From NCBI RefSeq assembly GCF_003288905.1, contig NZ_NHYL01000001.1, positions 186,001 to 250,000 of the forward strand: a stretch of DNA of 64,000 nucleotides. Direction: 5' to 3'. The stretch's first letter is position 1, and every line of letters begins with the position of its first letter. Below the pieces are notes generated by a model. That model was given only the letters and a program-made list of their open reading frames with translations, ran no database searches and was not told the origin of the DNA. Source of the DNA: Helicobacter sp. 11-8110 (GTDB lineage: Bacteria > Campylobacterota > Campylobacteria > Campylobacterales > Helicobacteraceae). Shown piece by piece: positions 8,792 to 17,064 of this stretch. A program made the position numbers and the translations under genes.

Positions 8792-9756
8792 TGTCAAATC
8801 TCGAAAAAACCGATACTTTAAAAATTGGCACCAATGAAATGGAATTAGTCGATTTTAGAATCTATAAAATCGAAAAAGGTAAGCTTTATGAAGGTGTTTA
8901 TGGAATCAATGTTGCTAAAGTCAATGAAATCATACGCCTACCTGAACTCACTGAACTTCCAGGGGTGCCAGAATACATTGAAGGTATTTTTGACCTGCGC
9001 GGAGTAGTCATACCTGTAATCAATCTTGCAAAATGGATGAATGTCGAAACTCCAAAAAATAAAAAAATCAAACCCCGAGTTATTATCGCAGAATTCAATA
9101 ACATTATGATTGGCTTTATCGTGCATGAAGCTAAGCGAATCCGTCGTATTAGCTGGAAAGATATTGAACCCGCGCATTTTAGCTCTTCTGCAAGTGAAAA
9201 TTTAGATAAAAGCAGAGTAACAGGAGTTACAAGGATTGAGGGCGATCAAGTTTTGTTGATTCTTGACTTAGAAAGCATTGTGCAGGATTTAGGTTTTTAC
9301 CACCCAGAAATTGGCTCTGATCACACTTATAATAAATTTGATGGATTAGCACTTATCTTAGATGATAGCTCCATTGCAAGAAAGATTATCAAGGATTTCT
9401 TGGAGAAAATGGGCTTTAATGTTGTGGAAGCAAATGATGGGGCAGCCGGATTGCAAAAACTAGAAAAATTATATGAAAACTACAGCGAAAATCTTGCTAA
9501 GCAGCTAAAAATTATCATATCCGATATTGAAATGCCACAAATGGATGGTTTTCACTTTGCTGCCAAAGTCAAAGAAGATCCGAGATTCTCAAAAATCCCT
9601 ATTATTTTCAGCTCTTCAATTAGCGATCAATTTAGTGAAAGTCGTGGCAAGGAAGCAGGTGCAGAATCGTATCTTGTTAAATTTGATGCCAACAAATTCC
9701 ATGAAGAAGTTTCGCGGATTGTTAGCAAATACAATCAAGAATTAAATAATGCTTAA
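8791..9756 (+). CDS. cheV: Chemotaxis coupling protein CheV (CheW plus receiver domain)
   Basis: 321 aa. An N-terminal CheW-like domain (about 20-170; LPGVPEYIEGIFDLRG) is followed by a CheY-type receiver (about 185-315) with the acidic pair D191/D192 and phospho-acceptor D245 in SDIEMPQMDG. CheV couples chemoreceptors to CheA and is tuned by phosphorylation. The start is GTG, overlapping the previous TAG by one base and preceded by AAAGGAG. It is the first gene of cheV-cheA-cheW, matching the HP0393-HP0391 order in H. pylori. Confidence 0.95.
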   Translation: MSNLEKTDTLKIGTNEMELVDFRIYKIEKGKLYEGVYGINVAKVNEIIRLPELTELPGVPEYIEGIFDLRGVVIPVINLAKWMNVETPKNKKIKPRVIIAEFNNIMIGFIVHEAKRIRRISWKDIEPAHFSSSASENLDKSRVTGVTRIEGDQVLLILDLESIVQDLGFYHPEIGSDHTYNKFDGLALILDDSSIARKIIKDFLEKMGFNVVEANDGAAGLQKLEKLYENYSENLAKQLKIIISDIEMPQMDGFHFAAKVKEDPRFSKIPIIFSSSISDQFSESRGKEAGAESYLVKFDANKFHEEVSRIVSKYNQELNNA

Positions 9757-9787
9757 AATTTCAAATCTATCAAAAAAGGAAAAATAA

Positions 9788-12172
9788 ATGGATGAAATGC
9801 AAGAAATATTAGAAGACTTTTTAATCGAAGCTTTTGAGATGATAGAGCAACTAGATCAAGATTTGGTGGAACTAGAAAACAGACCAGAGGATTTAGAATT
9901 GTTAAATCGTATCTTTAGAGTAGCACACACTATTAAAGGTTCGGGATCGTTCTTAAACTTCTCAGTCCTAACCCATTTAACACACCATATGGAAGATGTT
10001 TTAAACAAGGCAAGACATGGGGAGTTAGTCATTACTCCTGATATTATGGATGTTGTCTTAGAATCAATTGATTTTATGAAAAAATTGCTTAATGCAATTC
10101 GCGATGCAGGAACAGATGCTAACACTGGATTAGATTCAGATATTGCTAATGTTGTAGCGCGTCTTGATGCAATTTCTAAAGGAGAGTCTCCACAAGAAAC
10201 AGCACCAGTTGCACAAGAAGCTCCAAAAGCAGAAGAATCCGCACCGCAGACCGCACAAGAAGATGAAGAAGAATTAGATTATTCTAATATGTCCCCTGAA
10301 GAAATTGAAAGCGAGATTGAAAGGCTACTTAATAAGCGCCAAGAAGAAGATAAGAAAAAACGAGAAGAAAAAAAAGCTAAAGGTGAAGTTAGCGATGTTC
10401 AAGCTCCAAAAGAAATTACAGAAACTCCAGCGGTAGCCACACAAGCCCCAAAACCCTCTCCAAAACCTGCCGAACCAAAGCCGCAGGCAAAGTCAGCGCC
10501 ACGACAAGATGATAATAAAACACTTGCCACATCTGTAGAGCAAACTATCCGCGTTGATGTTAAGCGATTGGATAGCTTAATGAATCTAATTGGTGAATTA
10601 GTCTTAGGTAAAAATCGCTTAATTAAAATTTACAATGATGTTGAAGAGCGCTATGAGGGAGAAAAATTTTTAGAAGAGCTTAATCAAGTCGTTGCTTCCG
10701 TATCTATGGTAACAACAGATATTCAACTTGCGGTTATGAAAACAAGAATGTTACCTATTGGAAGGGTGTTTAACAAATTCCCTAGAATGGTGCGCGACCT
10801 TTCAAGAGAACTTGGAAAAAATATTGAATTAGTTATTAGTGGTGAAGAGACAGAACTTGACAAGTCTATTGTAGAAGAAATTGGGGATCCATTGGTGCAT
10901 CTAATCCGAAATGCTTGCGATCATGGAGTTGAATCCAAAGAAGAAAGAATTGCAGCTGGCAAAAAGGAACAAGGAACTGTTGAATTAAAAGCCTATAATG
11001 AAGGAAATCACATTGTCGTCGAAATCACTGATGATGGTAAGGGAATGGATCCAGTAATCCTTAAAGCCAAGGCTGTTGAAAAGGGGATAATTAGCGAAAG
11101 AGAAGCAGATAGTATGACTGATAAAGAAGCCTATTCTCTTATTTTTAAAGCCGGTTTTTCTACAGCAAAGGTTGTAACCAATGTTAGCGGACGCGGTGTA
11201 GGTATGGATGTTGTAAAAACAAACATTGAAAAACTTAATGGAATTATTGATGTTGATAGCACTTATGGAGAAGGAACTACCCTAAAGCTAAAAATTCCTT
11301 TAACACTTGCTATTATTCAATCCTTGCTTGTTGGAGTGCAAGAGGAATATTATGCTATTCCGCTTGCCTCTGTTATAGAGACCGTTAGAATCTCTCAAGA
11401 TGAAATCTACACTGTTGAAAATAAAAGTGTATTGCGCCTAAGAAATGAAGTGTTGCCTTTAGTGCGTTTAGCGGATATTTTTGGGGTTGATTCGGTATTT
11501 GACAATGCAGAACAAGCCTATGTTGTCGTTATAGGATTGGCAGAAAATAAAATTGGGGTGATTGTAGATTTCCTCATTGGTCAAGAAGAGGTTGTTATTA
11601 AGTCGCTTGGTTCTTATCTAAAAGGAACAGAAGGTATTGCAGGTGCTACAATCCGCGGAGATGGTAGAGTAACGCTTATTGTAGATATTGCTGCAATGAT
11701 GCAAATGGCAAAACAAGTTAAAGTTAGTATTAGCAAGCTTGCTCAAGAAAGTGAAACTAAAAAAGAAAAAAATTCACCTAGTGATTACCAAGTTTTAATT
11801 GTTGATGATTCAATGACAGATCGAGCGATTATGAAAAAATCTCTTAAACCATTAGGAATTAGTATCTCAGAAGCAACAAACGGCATGGAAGCTCTTGAGA
11901 TTGTTAAAAATGGTGATAAAACCTTTGATGCTATTTTGATTGATATTGAAATGCCAAAAATGGATGGATATACTCTAGCAGGAGAGATTAGAAAATATGC
12001 TAAATTCAAAAACCTTCCTCTCATTGCTGTTACAAGCAGGACAAGTAAAACCGATAGAATGCGCGGAGTTGAATCAGGAATGACAGAATACATCACTAAA
12101 CCTTATTCACCAGAATATTTAATGAATGTTGTTAAGAGAAATATTAATTTAACTATGGAGGTAACCGAATAA
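9788..12172 (+). CDS. cheA: Chemotaxis histidine kinase CheA with C-terminal receiver (CheAY)
   Basis: 794 aa. Domains in order: HPt with phosphorylated His in RVAHTIKGSGSF (H47); an acidic, Pro/Ala/Lys-rich linker (about 130-250); the dimerisation domain; the ATPase (HLIRNACDHGVE N-box, DDGKGMD, GRGVGMDVV G-boxes); a CheW-like regulatory domain; and a receiver with phospho-acceptor D719 in LIDIEMPKMDG. The fused receiver is the epsilonproteobacterial CheAY form and may act as a phosphate sink. The stop overlaps the cheW start (TAATG). Confidence 0.97.
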   Translation: MDEMQEILEDFLIEAFEMIEQLDQDLVELENRPEDLELLNRIFRVAHTIKGSGSFLNFSVLTHLTHHMEDVLNKARHGELVITPDIMDVVLESIDFMKKLLNAIRDAGTDANTGLDSDIANVVARLDAISKGESPQETAPVAQEAPKAEESAPQTAQEDEEELDYSNMSPEEIESEIERLLNKRQEEDKKKREEKKAKGEVSDVQAPKEITETPAVATQAPKPSPKPAEPKPQAKSAPRQDDNKTLATSVEQTIRVDVKRLDSLMNLIGELVLGKNRLIKIYNDVEERYEGEKFLEELNQVVASVSMVTTDIQLAVMKTRMLPIGRVFNKFPRMVRDLSRELGKNIELVISGEETELDKSIVEEIGDPLVHLIRNACDHGVESKEERIAAGKKEQGTVELKAYNEGNHIVVEITDDGKGMDPVILKAKAVEKGIISEREADSMTDKEAYSLIFKAGFSTAKVVTNVSGRGVGMDVVKTNIEKLNGIIDVDSTYGEGTTLKLKIPLTLAIIQSLLVGVQEEYYAIPLASVIETVRISQDEIYTVENKSVLRLRNEVLPLVRLADIFGVDSVFDNAEQAYVVVIGLAENKIGVIVDFLIGQEEVVIKSLGSYLKGTEGIAGATIRGDGRVTLIVDIAAMMQMAKQVKVSISKLAQESETKKEKNSPSDYQVLIVDDSMTDRAIMKKSLKPLGISISEATNGMEALEIVKNGDKTFDAILIDIEMPKMDGYTLAGEIRKYAKFKNLPLIAVTSRTSKTDRMRGVESGMTEYITKPYSPEYLMNVVKRNINLTMEVTE

Positions 12173-12663
12173 TGAGCAATCAATTACGCGATGTTCTACA
12201 AAAACAACAAGAGCAAAAAAAACCAGCATCTGAAGCTGAAAATATTATTCAGCTTGTTGCCTTTGTGGTTGGATCAGAAGAGTTTGCTGTGCCAATCCTA
12301 AGTATTCAAGAAATTATTAAACCATTAGAATACACAAGGGTTCCGGGGGTTCCAAACTATGTTTTGGGTGTCTTTAATATGCGTGGATGGGTTGTGCCAC
12401 TAATTAACTTGCGCTTGAAATTTGGACTACCTTATGAAAAACCAACTGAGGATACACGCTATATTGTTATACGCAATCAAGAAGAAAGAGCAGGTTTTGT
12501 AATAGATCGTCTCACAGAGGCAGTTAGAATTAAAGAATCTGACATTGATCCAACTCCAGAAACCATTAGTCAAGATGAAAATCTCATCTATGGAGTTGGA
12601 AAACGAGATGATAGACTCATTACAATTTTACGCCCAGAAGAACTCCTTAAGCGCACTTTTTAA
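12172..12663 (+). CDS. cheW: Chemotaxis coupling protein CheW
   Basis: 163 aa. It has a CheW beta-barrel fold with the conserved patch YTRVPGVPNYVLGVFNMRG. It bridges chemoreceptors and CheA. The start overlaps the cheA stop by one base. A 9-bp hairpin begins at the stop codon and probably ends this transcription unit, with murG converging from the other strand. Confidence 0.95.
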   Translation: MSNQLRDVLQKQQEQKKPASEAENIIQLVAFVVGSEEFAVPILSIQEIIKPLEYTRVPGVPNYVLGVFNMRGWVVPLINLRLKFGLPYEKPTEDTRYIVIRNQEERAGFVIDRLTEAVRIKESDIDPTPETISQDENLIYGVGKRDDRLITILRPEELLKRTF

Positions 12664-12688
12664 TGCAGAATCTCTTTTTTTCTGCATT
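12662..12688 (+). terminator. Hairpin after cheW
   Basis: Perfect 9-bp stem AATGCAGAA/TTCTGCATT with a 9-nt T-rich loop, starting inside the cheW stop codon. It is not followed by a clean U-run, so it may be a weak terminator or an mRNA 3'-end stabiliser. Confidence 0.5.
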
Positions 12689-12754
12689 ATCTGCCTTTAT
12701 AACTCACTCAATCACTTCTCATACTTACTTTTTATAGCTTCTTGTATGGAAGAA

Positions 12755-13831
12755 TTATCTCTTCAAAGTTTTCTCCACACAATCAACCATTTCTCTTACT
12801 GCATTGATACTACATTCATTTTGCAGGGATTGACTAATTTGCTTTATATTCTGTTGAGATTGTAATAAAATATCCCACAAAACTTCACAAGATAAATCTT
12901 TCTCTTCGCACAAAAATCCCAAATTCTTTTCTTTTAAAAAATTTGCATTAAAATATTGGTGATTTGCAGCTGCATAAGGGTAAGGAATAAAGAGTGTCAT
13001 CAAGCCATTAGCACACAATTCCCACAATGAGCTAGCCCCTGCCCTTGAAATTGCAAAATCACAAGCCCCAAAAATCTGTGGCATAAATTTACAAAAATCA
13101 AACACCGCCACATCAAAATCACCCTGTAGATCTTTTGTGTTAGTTATATGGACAACTTTTAGAGGCATTTTTTTATACCCATACAACACTCTTTGAAAAT
13201 CACTTTTTCCGCATTGATGATAGAGTTTAATGCCTCTTTTTTTTAGCTCTAGGGCAACTTCTAAAGCAAAATTATTAATCGCTTGTGCTCCTTGTGATCC
13301 ACCCATAAATAAGATATTTTGTATTTTATCTCTTACTCTAAAATATTTAAAAAAATCTTTTTGTACGGGATAAAATTTAATCAAAGAATCCTTTGAATAA
13401 GAAGAAAAAAAAAGCATCGCATAAGGCTTTAAAATTTTATTTAGGCGACCTATTTTAGCATTTTGCTCATGAATTACCAGTGGGATTCTTAAAAAAACTG
13501 CACCAAAAGCTGCAGGTGCTGCGGAATATCCCCCAACAGAAAAAACAAAATCAATCTTTTTGGATTTTAGAATCTTACTTGCTAATAAAAAAGCTTTAAA
13601 ATGCGAAAATAAAGCAAAGATTTTTTTAAATCCTTTTTGATTCACCACTCCACCTGTTTGCAAAAAAAACTTTTTGGCAAGCCTTTTATCCTCTTCAAAA
13701 TAAGCCCTATCTTGACCCCTAATAGATCCCATAAAAAAACAAGTGTAACCTCGCTGATGAAATTCATCCAAAAACGCTCTAGCAACACTTAAATGACCGC
13801 CTGTTCCACCGCCTGTAATCATAATATTCAT
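12755..13831 (-). CDS. murG: Undecaprenyl-PP-MurNAc-pentapeptide GlcNAc transferase MurG
   Basis: 358 aa. MurG is the membrane-associated glycosyltransferase that converts lipid I to lipid II in peptidoglycan synthesis. Motifs are the N-terminal GGGTGGH (7-13), MGGSQGAQAINNF for the UDP-GlcNAc side, and SRAGASSLWELCANG. It stands alone on the minus strand between cheW and the thioesterase. The call is firm. Confidence 0.96.
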   Translation of the reverse strand: MNIMITGGGTGGHLSVARAFLDEFHQRGYTCFFMGSIRGQDRAYFEEDKRLAKKFFLQTGGVVNQKGFKKIFALFSHFKAFLLASKILKSKKIDFVFSVGGYSAAPAAFGAVFLRIPLVIHEQNAKIGRLNKILKPYAMLFFSSYSKDSLIKFYPVQKDFFKYFRVRDKIQNILFMGGSQGAQAINNFALEVALELKKRGIKLYHQCGKSDFQRVLYGYKKMPLKVVHITNTKDLQGDFDVAVFDFCKFMPQIFGACDFAISRAGASSLWELCANGLMTLFIPYPYAAANHQYFNANFLKEKNLGFLCEEKDLSCEVLWDILLQSQQNIKQISQSLQNECSINAVREMVDCVEKTLKR

Positions 13832-13969
13832 AATAATAACCTAATACTTTTTTGTAATTCTAACACAGCTCAAATTAAAGATTTTATAGTAATAGTGTAT
13901 CATTTTATTTGATTTTTTCTAGAAAGTTTAAAAAATTTAATACTTTATGGTAATAATTCTCTTAAAAAA

Positions 13970-13978
13970 TGATATGAT
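13970..13978 (+). promoter_or_regulatory. Extended -10 promoter for the thioesterase gene
   Basis: TGATATGAT matches TGnTATaAT with one change, 28 nt before the ATG at 14007, in a 175-nt A/T-rich divergent spacer with murG. That spacer holds nothing else I can identify. Confidence 0.5.
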
Positions 13979-14006
13979 AGGGTATTTTAATTTTAAGGAA
14001 TAAAGA

Positions 14007-14483
14007 ATGGATAATTTAGAAAATGTCTTTGATATAAAATCTCTTACTATGTCTGTCTTAATGACTCCTACTATGGCAAACTTCAAAGGAAGAGTGCATG
14101 GTGGTGATTTACTAAAATTGCTTGATCAAGTTGCCTATGCTTGTGCATCAAGATATTGTGGTGAATATGTGGTTACACTTTCTGTTGATAGTGTTACCTT
14201 TAAATATCCCATTGAAGTGGGAAATCTTGTTACTTTTCTTGCTTCAGTTAATTACACTGGCACTAGTTCTCTTGAGGTGGGAATTAAAGTCATTGCAGAA
14301 GATATTCACAAAAGAATCGTAACACACACTAATAGCGCCTATTTCACAATGGTTTGTGTCGATAAGAATGGCAAACCAATTGCTGCTCCAAAACTAGAAC
14401 CCAAGACACCAGCTGAAATTCGTCGCTACAATAACGCAAAGAAACGCAAACAAGCAAGAATTGAGCTCTCCAAAAAAAATTAA
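14007..14483 (+). CDS. Hotdog-fold acyl-CoA thioesterase (YciA/BACH type)
   Basis: 158 aa. The single hotdog domain has the family signature FKGRVHGGDLLKLLDQVAY near residues 28-46, including the catalytic Asp in LLDQ, followed by SVDSVTFKYPIEVG and TSSLEVGIKV. These enzymes hydrolyse acyl-CoA in the cytosol. C. jejuni Cj0915 is the likely counterpart from memory. It has its own promoter and a TTTTAAGGAA ribosome site. Confidence 0.88.
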   Translation: MDNLENVFDIKSLTMSVLMTPTMANFKGRVHGGDLLKLLDQVAYACASRYCGEYVVTLSVDSVTFKYPIEVGNLVTFLASVNYTGTSSLEVGIKVIAEDIHKRIVTHTNSAYFTMVCVDKNGKPIAAPKLEPKTPAEIRRYNNAKKRKQARIELSKKN

Positions 14484-14486
14484 ATA

Positions 14487-14495
14487 TGCTATAAT
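14487..14495 (+). promoter_or_regulatory. Consensus extended -10 promoter for the 95-aa gene
   Basis: TGCTATAAT is an exact match to TGnTATAAT and begins 4 nt after the thioesterase stop. A start site about 7 nt downstream would leave a leader of only about 14 nt before the ATG at 14516. Confidence 0.65.
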
Positions 14496-14510
14496 TCCCC
14501 TTTTAGGGGA
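14496..14510 (+). promoter_or_regulatory. Small hairpin over the Shine-Dalgarno of the 95-aa gene
   Basis: TCCCC-TTTTA-GGGGA forms a 5-bp stem whose right arm contains the AGGGGA ribosome site for the ATG at 14516. It can only form in read-through transcripts from the thioesterase gene, because transcripts from the adjacent promoter would start inside it. Confidence 0.4.
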
Positions 14511-14515
14511 GATTA

Positions 14516-14803
14516 ATGCCAAAAAAACAGCAAATCAATGATATTCGGATCAATATTATTAAATATCAATTTAGCAATTTTTGTAAACATAATCCTAAAG
14601 CATTAGCACTGATCTTTAAAGCACTCATTAAGAGCGAAAGTGTCGCGCAAGACAATAAAAAATCAAAACCCCAAAACAAATCAACAAATTTAGCAGAATC
14701 TAAAATAGTTAATCAAAAGACCAATCAAGAATCAACCATTCATCTTGATGATCTAGAGTTAGATATACCCCTACCAAAACCACCTTTAAATATAGAGGGC
14801 TAA
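14516..14803 (+). CDS. Small hypothetical protein, unrecognised
   Basis: 95 aa, strongly basic, with no signal peptide or membrane segment. The first 45 residues look helical (FSNFCKHNPKALALIFKALIK). The middle is rich in Lys, Asn and Gln and probably disordered. The end is acidic then Pro-rich (DDLELDIPLPKPPLNIEG). I do not recognise a family. Support for coding is the consensus extended -10 and AGGGGA site directly upstream and the tight fit between the thioesterase and trmL, the latter 22 nt downstream. The ordered/disordered layout suggests an adaptor or binding protein, but no function can be assigned. Confidence 0.7.
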   Translation: MPKKQQINDIRINIIKYQFSNFCKHNPKALALIFKALIKSESVAQDNKKSKPQNKSTNLAESKIVNQKTNQESTIHLDDLELDIPLPKPPLNIEG

Positions 14804-14825
14804 TTTTATACACCAAGGAAATAAA

Positions 14826-15299
14826 ATGCAGTTTCATATTGTTTTACACCAACCAAGGATTCCACAAAATACCGGAAATATTGGGAGACTATGTTTTGCT
14901 AGCAATAGTATTTTGCATTTGATTCATCCACTGGGCTTTAGCATCACACAAAAAGAACTTAAACGCGCTGGAATGGATTATTGGGATCATCTTAAGGTTT
15001 ATGAATGGGAGAATCTCTCAAGCTTTGTAGAATCAAACCTTTTAGAAATTCCACATTTCTATCTTACTACCAAAAGTCAAATACCCTATTACAATGCCCC
15101 TTTAAAAAGAGGCGCTTATTTGCATTTTGGGCGTGAAGATGCAGGATTAGATTCTGCTTTGCTTTCACGCTATCAAGATTATTGTTACACCATACCTATG
15201 CAAAATAACGCAAGAAGTCTAAATCTAGCAACAAGCGTTGGAATCGTGCTTTATGAAGGGATTCGCCAAAGAGATTTTATTCCATCACCAATCGCTTAA
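14826..15299 (+). CDS. trmL: tRNA (cytidine/uridine-2'-O-)-methyltransferase TrmL
   Basis: 157 aa SPOUT-family enzyme that methylates the wobble ribose of tRNA-Leu in E. coli. Motifs are PRIPQNTGNIGRLCFAS (motif 1), HFGREDAGLD (motif 2) and IPMQNNARSLNLATSV (motif 3, the trefoil-knot SAM site). All are intact. Its 3' end overlaps the 3' end of convergent hypA by 23 nt. Confidence 0.94.
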   Translation: MQFHIVLHQPRIPQNTGNIGRLCFASNSILHLIHPLGFSITQKELKRAGMDYWDHLKVYEWENLSSFVESNLLEIPHFYLTTKSQIPYYNAPLKRGAYLHFGREDAGLDSALLSRYQDYCYTIPMQNNARSLNLATSVGIVLYEGIRQRDFIPSPIA

Positions 15300-15621
15300 T
15301 AAGCATTTCAGTTCCTTTTACAATTTTTACTCCCTCATTTTGACATAGCGGACATTTGGTGTAGCAAATCTCTACAACTTGACTTTGCTTTTTGCAAAAC
15401 TCGCAAAATACTTCCACTTCTACTTCCTCTACCAAAAGCTTTGCTCTCTCACACACGCTTCCAATCTTAAACTCCTCAAATGCCCTCTGCAACAACACCG
15501 CATTAACCCCACTGCGCCGCCCAATCTCCAAATAAACTTCCACAACTAACTTAGCATCATTTTCTTTGGCAATTCTTTCACAATTTTCAATCAACGAAGA
15601 CACAATAGAAAACTCGTGCAT
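15277..15621 (-). CDS. hypA: Hydrogenase/urease nickel incorporation protein HypA
   Basis: 114 aa. The N-terminal MHEFSIV supplies the nickel ligand His2 and its partner Glu3. The zinc site is two CxxC pairs, CEFC and CPLC, separated by the KKQSQVVEICYTK loop. HypA delivers nickel to [NiFe]-hydrogenase and, in H. pylori, also to urease. No other hyp or ure gene is in the window. It is a lone minus-strand gene that diverges from argF. Confidence 0.95.
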   Translation of the reverse strand: MHEFSIVSSLIENCERIAKENDAKLVVEVYLEIGRRSGVNAVLLQRAFEEFKIGSVCERAKLLVEEVEVEVFCEFCKKQSQVVEICYTKCPLCQNEGVKIVKGTEMLIKRLVME

Positions 15622-15677
15622 AAAGATTCCCTAATATTTTTATTTCATTTTAAAAATAAATTTTAGCTTCTTAAGTG

Positions 15678-15683
15678 TAAAAT
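15678..15683 (+). promoter_or_regulatory. Candidate -10 for argF
   Basis: TAAAAT preceded directly by GTG, 42 nt before the argF ATG, in the divergent hypA/argF spacer. It is plausible but A/T-rich background makes chance matches likely. Confidence 0.35.
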
Positions 15684-15725
15684 ATCGCTTTTATTTTTCA
15701 AAAAACACTCCAAAGAGGGTAATAT

Positions 15726-16646
15726 ATGAGACATTTTTTAACTTTGGCAGATTTCAGCAAACAAGAAATTTTAGAAATCTTAGACATAGCAAAATCTCTT
15801 AAAAAAGACTTAAAGGCAGGAAAATATAGCAATTTATTAGAGAGAAAAACGCTTGGTATGATTTTTGAAAAAAACTCCACAAGAACTCGCGTTAGTTTTG
15901 AAACTGGAATCTATCAATTAGGCGGACAAGGGATTTTTCTCTCCAGCAATGAAACACAACTAGGAAGAGGAGAGCCCATTAAAGATACTGCTAGAGTGCT
16001 TTCATCTATGGTGGATTTGATTATGATGCGAACACACGAACACGCAAGATTAGAAGAGTTTGCTCATTACTCTAGCATCCCTGTAATTAATGGTTTAAGT
16101 GATAGTTTTCACCCTATGCAACTTTTGGCAGATTATCTAACTATGCAAGAATGCCAAAAAGATAAAGACCCTATCGTAACTTATGTAGGAGATGGAAATA
16201 ATATGGCACATTCTTGGCTTATGCTTGCAGCAAAAATGGGATTTGAGTTAAGAATTGCTTCTCCTAAAAATTATGAAGTATGTCCAAATATTTACCAAAA
16301 GGCTCAAGAATTTGCTAAAATTTCAGGCGCAAAATTAATTTTAACCAATAACCCGCAAGAAGCACTTGAAAATGCTGATGTTATCACTACTGATACTTGG
16401 GCTTCTATGGGGCAAGAAAGCGAAAAAGAGGCGAGAAAAAAAGCTTTTGAGGGCTATTGCATTACCAAAGATTCAATGCAATTAGCAAAGCCTGATTGCA
16501 TTTTCTTGCATTGTTTGCCTGCATATCGCGGACAAGAAGTTAGTGAAGAAGTCCTAGAATCTTCACAAAGTAAGATTTTCTTAGAAGCAGAAAATCGCTT
16601 ACACGCACAAAAAGGAGTTATGGTTTGGCTACACCAAAACCGCTAA
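15726..16646 (+). CDS. argF: Ornithine carbamoyltransferase
   Basis: 306 aa. It makes citrulline from ornithine and carbamoyl phosphate in arginine synthesis. The carbamoyl-phosphate site NSTRTRVSF, the [11 protein letters not shown] motif and the ornithine-side [10 protein letters not shown] are all present. AGAGGGTAAT precedes the ATG. The next gene starts inside its last 22 nt. The order argF, small gene, hemN matches Cj0994-Cj0992 as I recall. Confidence 0.96.
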   Translation: MRHFLTLADFSKQEILEILDIAKSLKKDLKAGKYSNLLERKTLGMIFEKNSTRTRVSFETGIYQLGGQGIFLSSNETQLGRGEPIKDTARVLSSMVDLIMMRTHEHARLEEFAHYSSIPVINGLSDSFHPMQLLADYLTMQECQKDKDPIVTYVGDGNNMAHSWLMLAAKMGFELRIASPKNYEVCPNIYQKAQEFAKISGAKLILTNNPQEALENADVITTDTWASMGQESEKEARKKAFEGYCITKDSMQLAKPDCIFLHCLPAYRGQEVSEEVLESSQSKIFLEAENRLHAQKGVMVWLHQNR

Positions 16647-17053
16647 CAAAGCACAAAAAGGCTAATGGCTATCAAGAATTAAAGCAAGTATTAATGGAAG
16701 CAAAAGAGAATATCTTACCCCTTCCACAAACGCTAGAACTTTCTAGAGAAAAAGATTTTGTAGCTTGTTGCTTTAGGGATTCTAATAACAAAAAATACTA
16801 TCTTCTTTCTGATTCTTGCATCAATTCTCTTATAGAATCAGCCAAAGAGCTTGAGAAAAACAAATATCTTTTTAAACTAGAGCAAGAAATATACAAAAAT
16901 ATGCCTATTGATTTTGAAGATGTATGGTGCATTGCCCTAAAAGAATTGGCAGGGAATTTTAATAAAAATCCCAAAAATCTTATTAAAAATATCCGAAAAC
17001 GCTACCCTTATTTGTTTATGGATTTTAATCTATCATTAAACCAAACTTATTGA
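16625..17053 (+). CDS. Conserved small protein between argF and hemN (Cj0993-like)
   Basis: 142 aa soluble protein. The start is TTG at 16625, chosen because AAAGGAG lies 7 nt upstream inside argF; the next in-frame ATG (16694) has no ribosome site. It overlaps argF by 22 nt. The conserved-looking centre is [18 protein letters not shown] suspect the Campylobacterota-restricted DUF2603/UPF0763 family from position and this segment, but did not verify it. No catalytic motif is visible and the function is unknown. Coupling to argF and hemN suggests shared expression only. Confidence 0.8.
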   Translation: MATPKPLTKHKKANGYQELKQVLMEAKENILPLPQTLELSREKDFVACCFRDSNNKKYYLLSDSCINSLIESAKELEKNKYLFKLEQEIYKNMPIDFEDVWCIALKELAGNFNKNPKNLIKNIRKRYPYLFMDFNLSLNQTY

Positions 17054-17064
17054 AGGTTAAAAAT

